A stretch of 51,204 nucleotides of DNA, from positions 1-51,204 of the forward strand of contig CANKAM010000026.1 in the NCBI GenBank assembly GCA_947479755.1, read 5' to 3'. The notes below the pieces were generated by a model. That model saw nothing but the letters and a program-made list of their open reading frames with translations. It ran no database searches and was not told the DNA's origin. Below are positions 1 through 8,649 of the stretch, in pieces. This stretch comes from Bacteroidota bacterium (GTDB taxonomy: Bacteria; Bacteroidota; Bacteroidia; SXHM01). How positions within the stretch are numbered: position 1 is the stretch's first letter; each line of letters opens with the position of its first letter. A program made the position numbers and the translations under genes.

Positions 1-2281
1 GCATACGTCTGCGTTTGGGTAAATCCAGCTTTGCACGTTTGTTCTTATCCCCTATTTCATAGCCGTTATTATATCCAAAACCGGGTAAAATATCTCCGTT
101 ATTAAAGAACGTTCCGTTTTGTGTAAGCTGCGTAAAGCTTACTTCGTTTTCAAAGCCTTTGTTTAATTTCCAGAACTCAACTTTAACAAGAATTGAATCG
201 TTGGGCTTTAGGGGAGTATCTAAACTGTAAATGCGATAGTTTAAGTCTTTATCGTTTAACTTCAGCTTGCTGTTGCCTATGATTAGTTTTACGCTGTCAG
301 AAATAAGCGGCATGGTAAAATGCAATTCACTTATTGTTTCACCTGAAATGTTTCGCGCCCAGGCCTCTATGCTGCCCGACATACTTCTGTCGTAAGGCAG
401 GATATCAATGATGTAATTGAATTTGTAAAAGCGGGGCTGCGCCATGCCTTCATACTTCTTATACGTTTTTTCATACGCCACCTGTTTGTCTTCCTGCTCC
501 TGTGGCGAATCGTATTTATTAACCACCTGCGTATTGTAATACACAAAACCGGTGCATACAATAAACAAAACCACAAAGGATGAAAACGCGAGTTTATTCC
601 TGCCCGTTAGGTAAAGCGCGTTTTTTAACCGCGACACAAATCCCAGTTCATTTCCTCTTACATAAAAGCCATAAATAAGAAAGCAAATAATGATGCAGAA
701 TAAGAGCCAGTAGGTATTGAAAGCAATCAGCGAAGGAATAAAGGGCCCAAAACCATTCAGGTCTGAAAAGGTAACGCTGGGTGTTCCTCCAAACTTGAGC
801 ATGTTGGTGTTTATTTCAAGAAGGCTCCAGATAAACTCATTCAGTATTACAAACATTACAAATACAAAATAGGCAATGTAGCGGTTGTTAATAAGGTAAT
901 GGAAGAACAAGGCTATTACCACCAGGTATGCAAATGAAAGCAGGTCAAGAACAAGCAACGATTTGATATACACATCCAACTGGAAGCGGGTATAGCCAAA
1001 GGCAGATTGCGCAGCTATGCCTATCAGTATGGTGCAGCACATAATCAGGGCTATTGCCGCTATAATGGCTATAAGCTTGGAGGTAAACAGCAGCCCTGTT
1101 TTTACCGGTGTTGCATCCTGTATCTCGTTTATTTTAGCATCGCGCTCTTTCCATACCACTGCTCCGGTATAGAAGGTAATAATGGCTATCAGGAAAATAT
1201 AAAACGAACCGCGGATGCTGTCAATAACATCATAGGTTACGGGATACTGGTCGGTGCCGTACCTGCCCGTAAAACTGGTAAGGCTGGCAATAAGCTGTAT
1301 TAAGCCTATTACAACAATGATAACAAAAGTGGGGTTTTTGATAACAGCCTTGGTTTCAAACTTTATAAGGTACCAGAGTGCTGTAAACGAAAAAATATTG
1401 GCAACAGAGGGTTGATAGGTCTTCCCTGAAACAACTGCCTTTAGTTCATCTGTTTGTCCTGCTTTTTCTTTTTTAACCTTTTCCTTTTTAGCGTTAAATG
1501 AGAATTTGAAATACGAAGCAAACAGAATTACAAAAGCAATACTCATCCACAGTATTCGGTTGGCAAGGAAAGCCCCTTCCAGCGGAACCCCGTGCAGGTT
1601 CTTTTCATCTACGGTTAAGTATTTGGCAATAATATTCTCTGGGCGGAAACCAAACGGGTCAAGGATATTGGCCAGCCATTCTTTTTCAATATCACTGGTA
1701 AAACCTGATGAAACCCCGTACAGCACCAGAATAAGAATAGCACCTACAAACGAAACAATGTTACTGCGGAAAATAATAGCCAGTGAATAGACCATAACAC
1801 CTACTATAATGGTATTGGGTATACCAAAAGCAAATAAGCCCAACAAATGGCCCGACCATATAACCTCACCATATCGTTCGGGCTGTACCCAGGGCATAAG
1901 CGGACCAAGTAAAGCGCCTATGGAGACACCCAGCAGCGGAATAACAGCAATGGTAACAGCACCAATAAATTTCCCGAAATAGTAATCACGCTTTTTGATG
2001 GGCGAAGAAAAAATAAGCTGATAGATATTGTACTGAAAGTCGCGGTTAGCGGTAGCATTCATAAATGCCGTGGTCATCAGCAAACAGATAAGCGACATTA
2101 AGCCGTAATAGGTTTGTATGATGTAAGGCGCATTTTTATGCACACTGCCTACACCACCGCCTATAGTAACATTGTCGGAAGAAACAGCACCAAACACCAG
2201 CAAGGCGTTGATGAACAAAAATATCCAGATCATTGGTGAAGTCAACCAATACTTCCATTCGAGTTTTATAAATTTCCACAT
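1..2281 (-). CDS. ABC-2 type permease fused to M1-peptidase-like domain (3' end outside window)
   Basis: The frame is open from an ATG at 2281 to the window edge, giving 760 residues with no stop. It starts MWKFIKLEWKYWLTSPMIW, typical of ABC-2 permeases of the GldG/NosY type. Many hydrophobic segments follow in two blocks of about six (roughly residues 10-260 and 310-570), so it looks like two permease halves in one chain. From about residue 600 the protein becomes soluble and beta-rich (GSIEAWARNISGETISELHF). Known Bacteroidota proteins with this layout continue into an M1 aminopeptidase domain; that HExxH part would lie left of the window, so the peptidase assignment is inference. The ATPase gene starts upstream with only 6 bp between them, so the two form one exporter operon. 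Substrate unknown. Confidence 0.8.
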   Translation of the reverse strand, partial: MWKFIKLEWKYWLTSPMIWIFLFINALLVFGAVSSDNVTIGGGVGSVHKNAPYIIQTYYGLMSLICLLMTTAFMNATANRDFQYNIYQLIFSSPIKKRDYYFGKFIGAVTIAVIPLLGVSIGALLGPLMPWVQPERYGEVIWSGHLLGLFAFGIPNTIIVGVMVYSLAIIFRSNIVSFVGAILILVLYGVSSGFTSDIEKEWLANILDPFGFRPENIIAKYLTVDEKNLHGVPLEGAFLANRILWMSIAFVILFASYFKFSFNAKKEKVKKEKAGQTDELKAVVSGKTYQPSVANIFSFTALWYLIKFETKAVIKNPTFVIIVVIGLIQLIASLTSFTGRYGTDQYPVTYDVIDSIRGSFYIFLIAIITFYTGAVVWKERDAKINEIQDATPVKTGLLFTSKLIAIIAAIALIMCCTILIGIAAQSAFGYTRFQLDVYIKSLLVLDLLSFAYLVVIALFFHYLINNRYIAYFVFVMFVILNEFIWSLLEINTNMLKFGGTPSVTFSDLNGFGPFIPSLIAFNTYWLLFCIIICFLIYGFYVRGNELGFVSRLKNALYLTGRNKLAFSSFVVLFIVCTGFVYYNTQVVNKYDSPQEQEDKQVAYEKTYKKYEGMAQPRFYKFNYIIDILPYDRSMSGSIEAWARNISGETISELHFTMPLISDSVKLIIGNSKLKLNDKDLNYRIYSLDTPLKPNDSILVKVEFWKLNKGFENEVSFTQLTQNGTFFNNGDILPGFGYNNGYEIGDKNKRAKLDLPKRRRM

Positions 2282-2287
2282 GGCGGC

Positions 2288-3160
2288 TTAGGCAAGTTCG
2301 TTTAGTTTGGCAAAAAATACATCTTCCAGCGTTTCTTCGGCACGACTAAAACCATCGGATAATTCTGTGACTGAGAACGCATGGATAAGTGGCTTCCCTC
2401 CTACCAGCTTGCTTGAAATAATTTTATAGCCGTTCTGGTAAGCAGGTAACTCTGCTTTGTCAACTTTCTTTTCCCATACTTTGCCCTTTATCTGGCTAAG
2501 CGCATCATCGGTGTTGCCGCTGAAGAGCAGTTTGCCTTTATCCATAATGGCCATCTGAATACACAGTTCGCGCACATCCTGCACAATGTGGGTGGAGAGA
2601 ATAACAATGATGTTCTCACCTATTTCACTCAGGATATTGTAAAAGCGGTTGCGTTCTCCGGGGTCTAATCCCGCAGTTGGTTCATCCACAATAACCAGTT
2701 TGGGGTTACCAATCAGGCACTGGGCAATACCAAAGCGCTGGCGCATACCTCCGCTGTAGCTGCTTACTGCCTTTTTGCGGTGCTCAAACAAGTTCACTTT
2801 GTTCAGCAACTGCTCTACTATTTCTTTACGCTCGCTGCGGTTGCCAAAACCTTTGAGCAATGCCAGGTGGTCCAGCAAATCAACTGCCGAGGTGCGGGGA
2901 TACACCCCAAACTCCTGTGGCAGATAGCCCAATACTTTGCGCACGGCATCTTTATCTTTCAGCACATCAATATCACCCAGCATAACGCTGCCGCTGTCGG
3001 CATCCTGCAGGGTGGCCAGGGTGCGCATAAGCGATGATTTACCGGCTCCGTTGGGGCCCAGCAAACCAAACATTCCCTTGTTGATGGTAAGTGATACATC
3101 ATTGAGTGCATGCACTCCGTTGCTGTATTGTTTATTTAAATTATTGATTTGTAAAAGCAT
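2288..3160 (-). CDS. ABC transporter ATP-binding protein
   Basis: A 290-aa ABC ATPase that powers the permease encoded 6 bp downstream. All nucleotide-binding motifs are present: Walker A GPNGAGKSS (residues 35-43), Q-loop Q82, signature YSGGMRQR (135-142), Walker B LVIVDEP (155-161) and the switch His191. The 80 residues after the H-loop form the usual variable C-terminal region of the CcmA/multidrug branch of ABC-2 exporters. The ATG at 3160 is preceded by a possible TATATTTA promoter element and by an 11-bp inverted repeat at 3239-3265, which may be an operator. No regulator gene lies next to it. The role as exporter ATPase is certain; the cargo is not known. Confidence 0.92.
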   Translation of the reverse strand: MLLQINNLNKQYSNGVHALNDVSLTINKGMFGLLGPNGAGKSSLMRTLATLQDADSGSVMLGDIDVLKDKDAVRKVLGYLPQEFGVYPRTSAVDLLDHLALLKGFGNRSERKEIVEQLLNKVNLFEHRKKAVSSYSGGMRQRFGIAQCLIGNPKLVIVDEPTAGLDPGERNRFYNILSEIGENIIVILSTHIVQDVRELCIQMAIMDKGKLLFSGNTDDALSQIKGKVWEKKVDKAELPAYQNGYKIISSKLVGGKPLIHAFSVTELSDGFSRAEETLEDVFFAKLNELA

Positions 3161-3206
3161 AATTACCTATGATAAGAAGTTTAAAATGTATTGTGTTTCC
3201 AAGGGG

Positions 3207-3215
3207 CTAAATATA
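3207..3215 (-). promoter_or_regulatory. Possible -7 element of the ABC exporter operon
   Basis: On the minus strand the bases read TATATTTAG, one mismatch from the Bacteroidota TAnnTTTG element, 46 bp before the ATPase start codon. It lies between that start and the inverted repeat at 3239-3265. Confidence 0.45.
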
Positions 3216-3238
3216 GGAATGTGTTTTGTTTTCCATTA

Positions 3239-3265
3239 AATGTATTGGTGTGTTACCAATACATT
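3239..3265. promoter_or_regulatory. Perfect 11-bp inverted repeat, candidate operator
   Basis: AATGTATTGGT and its exact complement ACCAATACATT are separated by 5 bp. No T-run follows on either strand, so a terminator is unlikely. The repeat sits 24 bp upstream of the putative -7 box of the ABC operon, overlapping where the -33 region should be. A dimeric repressor of the GntR or TetR type would fit, but none is encoded nearby. Confidence 0.5.
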
Positions 3266-3346
3266 ATCCTGATAAGGTAAAATCAGCCAAAGCGATTGGG
3301 CTTCTTGAATTCAAAAAGTTGACATATTCTTTTTCCGCTTCTTAAA

Positions 3347-5326
3347 CTACTGCGCCAGAAAATACTTCTTCATTTCCTTGTTCCACACCAGCGTAATACC
3401 ATCGCTGCAGCTCAGTTTATCAGGGCCGCCAAAATCGCTCTTGATAATTTTATACACCTGTCCGTTAAGGTTAATCTCTAAGGTGGCAAATGTATTTACC
3501 TGCTTAAGTTCAGGATTAGAAGGAGAAGTAACCTTAATGTCTTTTAATGCCGGATAGATCAGCACCTTTCCATCCTCAGCTTTAAGTCCTAATAATTCCT
3601 TTTCTTTATAAAAGGCATAGGTTAACATTTTGTCGCGGTCAATTATCTTCTGCATAATAACGTTACGGTCTTGCAATACTTCAGCAGACTGCTTATCAAC
3701 CTGCTTTTCGGGAACAACCTCTTTTATAGCTTTCAGTTCGGCTGCACGCTTTGCCTGCTCGGCTTCTGCAGCGCGCTTTGCTTCTTCTTTTGCCCGTTGT
3801 TCAGCAGCTAATCGCTCTTTCTCCTGAACTTCTTTTAATGTTTTTTCTACAGCTGCTTTAATATCTGCTTCTTTTTTAGCTTTCTCTGCTTCTGCAAAAA
3901 CCTTTGCTTCGTCCTTTGCCTTTTGTTCTGCTACTTCTGCAGCTCGCTTAGCTTCTTCTGCGGCCTTTTGTTTTGACTCTTCAATTGATTTTTGCTCTGC
4001 AGCTATTCTGGCTTTTTCTTCGGCTTCTTTCTGCGCTTTCAAAGCCGCCTGTTTCTGGGCCTCCTCTGCTTTAGCCTTGGCTGACGCTTTTACCTGCTCT
4101 GCTTCAGCAATGCGTTGGGCATCTTCTTTTGCTTTTTGTTCTGATGCTATTCGTTCTTTTTCTTCAGCTTCTTTTGAGGCTTTAAATGCAACCATTTCCT
4201 TCTCTTCCTCGGCTTTAGCTTTGTCTTCGGCTTCTTTAATTGCTTTGGCAACCGCAGCTTTAATATCTGCTGCTTCTTTTGCCTTTTTTGCTGCTGCTTC
4301 TGCTGCTCGCTTAGCTTCTTCTGCTGCCTTTTGTTTTGCCTCTTCAATTGCTTTTTGTTCTGCAGCTACTCTCGCTTTTTCTTCGGCTTCTTTTTGGGCT
4401 TTTAGTGCAGCCTGTTTCTCTGCTTCCTCGGCTTTAGCCCTTGCCTCTGCTGCAAGCTTTGCCTGCTCAGCTTCTGCAATGCGTTTAGCATCTTCCTTTA
4501 CTTTTTGCTCGGCTGCTAATCTTTCTTTTTCTTCGGCTTCCCTCATTGCCTTTGCAACCGCAGCTTTAATATCTGCTGCTTCTTTTGCCTTTTGTGCTGC
4601 TGCTTCTGCAGCTCGCTTAGCTTCTTCTGCTGACTTTTGTTTTGCCTCTTCAATTGATTTTTGTTCTGCAGCTATTCTGGCTTTTTCCTCGGCTTCTTTC
4701 AATGCCTTAAGAGCATTGTTTTTTTGCTCTTCTTCCACTTTTGCTTTTAGTTCAGCTGTTTGTCTTGCCTTTTCTTCAGCAGCCAGCTGTGCTTTCAGCG
4801 CAGCTATTTCCTGCGCTGCTGCATCTGCTTTTTGTTTGGCTTCTGCTGCCAGCTGTTCTTTTTCTCTGGTTGCTTCGGCTTCCGCCAATGCTTTAGCAAC
4901 AGCAGCCTTTATTTCAGCTTCCTTTTTTACTTTTTGTTCTGCTTCTTCCTTTGCGGCATTATTAGCCACCACTTCAGGTTTCTTTTCTTCTTTTACTACC
5001 GGTTCCTGCTTTTTCTCAACTTGCGCAGTAGCGGGTTGTTCTTTTACAACAGGCTGAGTGTATGCCACCACATTGCCCGAAAGCTCATGCCCCACCACAT
5101 TAAACCGTTGTTTAACACCCTGCACTTCGGTTATAAAATTGAACGCAGCCAGAACAGTATCGCGCACAACTTCCAGTTTGTCAAACGCGGAGGAGTTGTA
5201 ATAAATGGTTGTGTTTTTATTATAGAAATCACCTTCGTAATACCATTTCCATTGGTTGTCCGTTTTCAGGGTAAGCACCACATCGCTTTTTTCAAGGTTT
5301 ACTTTCTCTGGTAAAAATTCTGTCAC
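3347..5326 (-). CDS. TolA-like Ala/Lys/Glu-rich coiled-coil protein (probably 3' part of a frameshifted gene)
   Basis: A 659-residue frame opened here at a GTG, though it is already open from 5341. Residues 1-95 form a small folded region rich in aromatics (QWKWYYEGDFYNKNTTIYY). Residues ~100-550 are almost only A, K, E and Q, a very long predicted helix or coiled coil. Three long internal copies start with KEAEEKAR and contain AAEEAKRAAE, repeating about every 105-120 residues. A C-terminal globular domain (~560-659) ends CSDGITLVWNKEMKKYFLAQ. There is no signal peptide, although the composition suggests a periplasm-spanning role. The 122-aa frame just upstream has a signal peptide and ends 9 bp before this start, so I suspect one ~785-residue exported protein broken by a 1-base shift. 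No known function; TolA-like describes composition only. Confidence 0.7.
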   Translation of the reverse strand: MTEFLPEKVNLEKSDVVLTLKTDNQWKWYYEGDFYNKNTTIYYNSSAFDKLEVVRDTVLAAFNFITEVQGVKQRFNVVGHELSGNVVAYTQPVVKEQPATAQVEKKQEPVVKEEKKPEVVANNAAKEEAEQKVKKEAEIKAAVAKALAEAEATREKEQLAAEAKQKADAAAQEIAALKAQLAAEEKARQTAELKAKVEEEQKNNALKALKEAEEKARIAAEQKSIEEAKQKSAEEAKRAAEAAAQKAKEAADIKAAVAKAMREAEEKERLAAEQKVKEDAKRIAEAEQAKLAAEARAKAEEAEKQAALKAQKEAEEKARVAAEQKAIEEAKQKAAEEAKRAAEAAAKKAKEAADIKAAVAKAIKEAEDKAKAEEEKEMVAFKASKEAEEKERIASEQKAKEDAQRIAEAEQVKASAKAKAEEAQKQAALKAQKEAEEKARIAAEQKSIEESKQKAAEEAKRAAEVAEQKAKDEAKVFAEAEKAKKEADIKAAVEKTLKEVQEKERLAAEQRAKEEAKRAAEAEQAKRAAELKAIKEVVPEKQVDKQSAEVLQDRNVIMQKIIDRDKMLTYAFYKEKELLGLKAEDGKVLIYPALKDIKVTSPSNPELKQVNTFATLEINLNGQVYKIIKSDFGGPDKLSCSDGITLVWNKEMKKYFLAQ

Positions 5327-5334
5327 ATTGCTTC

Positions 5335-5703
5335 CTAAATCTCACCCGAAAGGGTAAACATATCCACCTTAGCTCCTCTTGTGCCAACCATATACTGAAA
5401 GCGCGGACCATAGCTCCAGCGTTCGAACTTATCATATAATGGCAAGGCAAGCCAGTTATTATTTAAGAGGGTGTCAACACGGGAGTTGTAGTGAAAATTG
5501 CGTTTCAGGTACTTGATGGCTAACGCGGGTTCATACACCTCTTTAAATTTCAAACCCCATTTGCTGCTGCTTTCTGCAAGTTCAAAAGGATAGATATCAA
5601 ACTCGAAAAACTTCTGGTCAATACTTTTCTTGTCAGTCTGTGCCTGCGAAGCGCAAACAGAAAAGAGAAGGATTAAAACTGACGAAGAGAACTTATTTAA
5701 CAC
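5335..5703 (-). CDS. Exported protein, 122 aa (probable 5' part of the frameshifted coiled-coil gene)
   Basis: It begins with a clear Sec signal peptide (MLNKFSSSVLILLFSVCASQAQ) of 21-22 residues, followed by about 100 residues with scattered aromatics and no motif I recognise. It ends FTLSGEI, then TAG. Reading the other frame from the same place gives DLGSNVTEFLPEKV and runs directly into the downstream gene, so joining the two by a -1 shift near 5341 gives a continuous protein. A TAAATTTG -7 element lies at 5721-5728. If it is really separate, it is a small secreted protein translationally coupled to the next gene. Confidence 0.65.
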   Translation of the reverse strand: MLNKFSSSVLILLFSVCASQAQTDKKSIDQKFFEFDIYPFELAESSSKWGLKFKEVYEPALAIKYLKRNFHYNSRVDTLLNNNWLALPLYDKFERWSYGPRFQYMVGTRGAKVDMFTLSGEI

Positions 5704-5720
5704 TGAAAATATATTTGCGG

Positions 5721-5728
5721 CAAATTTA
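5721..5728 (-). promoter_or_regulatory. -7 promoter element (TAAATTTG)
   Basis: Perfect TAnnTTTG on the minus strand, 17 bp before the ATG at 5703. It overlaps the stop codon of the GH5 gene, which is transcribed in the same direction, so the coiled-coil gene may have its own promoter. Confidence 0.55.
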
Positions 5729-7009
5729 TTGTTTCAGCAGTTTTAGCCGCGAGTTTTTATTTCCGTCAGAGATAAAAAGTGTGTAATAACCGGGCTTTAG
5801 AAATGAAGCATTAATGCGTGCGCTGTTATTTCCCTGATAAACCAATTTGCCTGTGGCATCAGTTATTACCAATTGTGCATCAGAAGAAATTCCGGAAATT
5901 GTAAACATTTCCGAAACAGGATTAGGATAAACATAAACATTGTTATAATTCTCAGGAACTTCAATTCCCGAAACAGTATCACTGTAAAGATGCAGTGCGT
6001 ATTTATAGCAGGGAATAATACTGTCTTCCGAAATCACATGTCCGTTAAACATGCTGAAATCCCAGCGCCAGTCCCAGTAAAACCAGGGAATATCCATCGA
6101 ATCTGTTTTGTGTGCAAGGAACTCAATCCAACGGCAACGGCTTTCGGCAGGAGCATGTTCGCTCACACCAAACTCACCCAGAAAAACAGGCATATCAAAT
6201 GAATCTTTCCAATGAATAACACGCTTAACACCTTCAAATAAAAACTGCTCGTAAAACGGATCGCCCTGTGTTGGAAATTCATTTCCGGCAGGATAATACG
6301 GGTCATTCCACACCAAGCCCTGATGCGAGAAATTAAGGGCATCATAGCAATGCCAGGTATAAATAAGATTGGTGTCGTTCAGCGGGCGGTATAAATCATA
6401 AGCCATTCCCCAACTGCCCAGCGGTGGTGAAGTAATAACAGTATGTTCCGTAGTGTATTTCCGTATGGAGTCAATGGCTGTATTGAACAATAAATTCAGC
6501 GAATCCATATCATTAAAAGCCATAGGCGGCTCGTTCAGTAGTTCAAAGAAATAATGTTCCGGGTCTAAATACTGATACTTTTTTGCAACTGTTCCCCACA
6601 GTTTGGCAAAGCGGTCTTTGTGACTGCGCCAGTTTGCGTTAGTTAATGTCCAGCCGTGATGATTGTCAATAATCAGGTTCATACTCAATTCATCGGCCCA
6701 CTTAATAACAGTGTCTATCCGCTGAAACAAAACGTGCGCTGTATCTACATCAAAAGGATAAACCGTATCGCTTATCTCCGCAAAATTGATTGGTAGTCGC
6801 AGCGATTTTATTCCTGCATCTTTCATTAATTGCAAATCAGCTTTGGTATAGCCTGTTTCGGTGGGCCAATCGGTTTGCCAGGGCGCTTCCAGCCAGTTGC
6901 TGATGTTCATGCCGCGCTCAAATGCAGCGCAGCGCTGGTGTGCAACTGTTTGCGCAAACAGGTTATCAATACTAACGAGCAGAATAATAATGAGTATTAA
7001 TTTCTTCAT
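5726..7009 (-). CDS. Secreted GH5-family glycoside hydrolase with T9SS sorting domain
   Basis: A 427-aa secreted endoglucanase/mannanase-like enzyme. The signal peptide ends near residue 19 (DNLFAQ). The GH5 fold spans ~25-345, with the early RGMNISNWLE and RLPINF motifs, acid/base Glu160 in FELLNEPP, HCY at 220-222 and the nucleophile Glu279 in FLGEFGV. Residues ~356-427 are a type A T9SS C-terminal domain (VYVYPNPVSEMFTI), so the protein should cross the outer membrane through type IX secretion and be cell-attached or released. The substrate cannot be told from sequence; beta-1,4-glucan or mannan is usual for the family. It ends 22 bp before the signal-peptide gene at 5703. Confidence 0.9.
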   Translation of the reverse strand: MKKLILIIILLVSIDNLFAQTVAHQRCAAFERGMNISNWLEAPWQTDWPTETGYTKADLQLMKDAGIKSLRLPINFAEISDTVYPFDVDTAHVLFQRIDTVIKWADELSMNLIIDNHHGWTLTNANWRSHKDRFAKLWGTVAKKYQYLDPEHYFFELLNEPPMAFNDMDSLNLLFNTAIDSIRKYTTEHTVITSPPLGSWGMAYDLYRPLNDTNLIYTWHCYDALNFSHQGLVWNDPYYPAGNEFPTQGDPFYEQFLFEGVKRVIHWKDSFDMPVFLGEFGVSEHAPAESRCRWIEFLAHKTDSMDIPWFYWDWRWDFSMFNGHVISEDSIIPCYKYALHLYSDTVSGIEVPENYNNVYVYPNPVSEMFTISGISSDAQLVITDATGKLVYQGNNSARINASFLKPGYYTLFISDGNKNSRLKLLKQ

Positions 7010-7012
7010 ATT

Positions 7013-7048
7013 TTCTATTTGCTATTTTCTATTAACTATTTGCTATAG
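7013..7048. repeat. Dispersed A/T-rich repeat of CTATTTGCTATTTTC type
   Basis: Repeated words CTATTTGCTATTTTCTATT and AACTATTTGCTATA fill the space between the GH5 start and the stop of the DUF3089 gene; the stop codon lies inside the repeat. The same words recur at 10588-10683. Confidence 0.6.
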
Positions 7049-8034
7049 GCCGCAATCCTGTCTTTTACATTCTTCCGTATATCATACCAGAACAGGTTGT
7101 AGTCAATAATATGCATGTTGTTCAGCAAGCGTAGCAAAGGAACTTTTGTTTTTACCCACAGAATAGTTCCTCCACGCTTGTTATCATGTATCTCGGCACT
7201 GGTGCGGTTTAAAAATTTCTTGCCGAATTTTATTCCCACCGATCCTAAACTTTTCTCTTTCCCCACCATGGCTTTGTCCGTTGTCCATGTAAGTGGGTTA
7301 ACACTTTGAGCCAGCATGCTGAATACTCCGGTAGGTTCATAGCCTTTTTTAAAACTCATCCACGAAATAAAACAGCCGGTTTCTGTGGGCGAATTGCATA
7401 TTTTCAAATCGGTGTACATGCTTTCGGTTATGGTATAACCGATTGCATAAGCTGCCACTAATTGTTTGCTCAGTTCCTTGCCGTCAAAGTAATCTTTCAG
7501 CAACCTGCGCGAGTGGCAAGTGCCCTGACTGTGCGAAGCAATGATAATAGGGCGACCGTTGTTATAATGTTTCAGGTAATACTCAAAAGATGCTTTCACA
7601 TCTTCATAGGCAAGGTCAAGGGCTTTTTCACCGTCAGCGGTTTCGTTGTAAAACACATCAACAATGGCCTGACGGTAGCGCGGTGCATACACGCGGCAAC
7701 TTTCATTAAAAGCTGTTGCCTGATAATGCACCGGCTTATTATCTACTTTCTTGTTTAGCTTTTTATCTGCTACATCTGCATTCCATTTTTTGCCTTTGCC
7801 ATACATCGTTGGGTGTATGTAAAACACATCCACCGTTTTCAGCGAATCGCTTATCCATATTTGCCCCTTGGGAATTTCATCAGCCGCATCGGTGCGGAAA
7901 GGCAATGCCGACCAGTTCTGTTCCAGCGAATAATAGGGCGCAGGATAATGTGTTTCGGTATCAAATGGTTTTAAGGCTTGAGAAAGTGCAATTGCAGGAA
8001 TGCAAAACACAAAAAGAAGTAAACGAAGTTTCAC
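7036..8034 (-). CDS. DUF3089 alpha/beta-hydrolase-like exported protein
   Basis: A 332-aa protein with a signal peptide (MKLRLLLFVFCIPAIALSQA). It matches the DUF3089 pattern: an early VDVFYIHPT strand (69-76), then VYAPRYRQA (115-123) and the nucleophile elbow SHSQG with Ser169 (167-171), and a later ETGCFISWMSF region. Family members are predicted serine esterases or lipases of the periplasm or envelope, with no defined substrate. The Nudix gene lies 12 bp upstream and the GH5 gene follows, so all three may be cotranscribed. The C-terminal residues (AAYSK) come from a dispersed A/T-rich repeat, hinting that the original end was altered. Confidence 0.85.
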   Translation of the reverse strand: MKLRLLLFVFCIPAIALSQALKPFDTETHYPAPYYSLEQNWSALPFRTDAADEIPKGQIWISDSLKTVDVFYIHPTMYGKGKKWNADVADKKLNKKVDNKPVHYQATAFNESCRVYAPRYRQAIVDVFYNETADGEKALDLAYEDVKASFEYYLKHYNNGRPIIIASHSQGTCHSRRLLKDYFDGKELSKQLVAAYAIGYTITESMYTDLKICNSPTETGCFISWMSFKKGYEPTGVFSMLAQSVNPLTWTTDKAMVGKEKSLGSVGIKFGKKFLNRTSAEIHDNKRGGTILWVKTKVPLLRLLNNMHIIDYNLFWYDIRKNVKDRIAAYSK

Positions 8035-8046
8035 TATTGAAAAAAT

Positions 8047-8478
8047 TTATGCGCGCGAAGGTAATGAAAGCAAGCGCACAACGGTCTTGTCCGATTCAAA
8101 TGTCACATCATTTTCATCCAACGCAAAAAGCGAAACCCATTTAAATGTGATGTTATCGGTTTGTTTGCCGATTATGATTTGTTCGGTTGCAGCACAACTA
8201 ACCCGATAATAAATTCCTATAAACTGATGTTCGGGATTAATAAGTGATTGTATAAAAAAGTGAGTGGTATATAAATGAGCAACCACTTCAACCTCCTGCC
8301 CTGTTTCTTCACGAAACTCACGCACCAAACAGTCAGCAGGACCTTCACCCAACTCCAGACCACCACCCGGAAATTTGGTGAGATGTCTGCCGTTGACCAC
8401 TTCATCCGCTAAAAGCACTTCGCTTTTATCATTTATAAGAATGCCGTAAACGCGGATGGTGAATTTGGTGGGTTGCAT
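8047..8478 (-). CDS. Nudix hydrolase
   Basis: The Nudix box GX5EX7REUXEEXG is complete: PGGGLELGEGPADC followed by VREFREETG. I start at the second Met (MQPTKFTIRVYGILIND), giving 143 aa; the longer frame from 8520 would add a hydrophobic 14-residue leader that is not typical of Nudix enzymes. It hydrolyses a nucleoside diphosphate linked to another group, presumably in the cytoplasm; the exact substrate cannot be predicted. It is first of a possible three-gene minus-strand operon with the DUF3089 and GH5 genes. Confidence 0.87.
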   Translation of the reverse strand: MQPTKFTIRVYGILINDKSEVLLADEVVNGRHLTKFPGGGLELGEGPADCLVREFREETGQEVEVVAHLYTTHFFIQSLINPEHQFIGIYYRVSCAATEQIIIGKQTDNITFKWVSLFALDENDVTFESDKTVVRLLSLPSRA

Positions 8479-8649
8479 AGAGAAGGGTAAATATAAGAAC
8501 AAGAAAGTAATGTTTGGCATCCTGTTAAGCTATTGCGCATAGATGCTTATGAAATTCTTTACGTAAGGCAACACCTGCTTCACATTCACTTTTCTGTATT
8601 AAACACTCATAAAATGGCCTTTTGAAGCCAAGAAATCGTTTCTAATCAC

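Noticed and set aside
3239-3265. Terminator for the coiled-coil gene
   Set aside because: The stem lacks a following T-run on either strand, so an operator is the better reading.
4077-5057. 326-residue plus-strand frame rich in Ser, Ala and Phe
   Set aside because: It is the mirror of the A/K/E-rich repeat region of the minus-strand coiled-coil gene; its composition follows from that repeat and it has no promoter or domain.
5335-5345. Programmed -1 frameshift
   Set aside because: No X-XXY-YYZ slippery heptamer or following stem is seen at the join; mutation or sequence error fits better.
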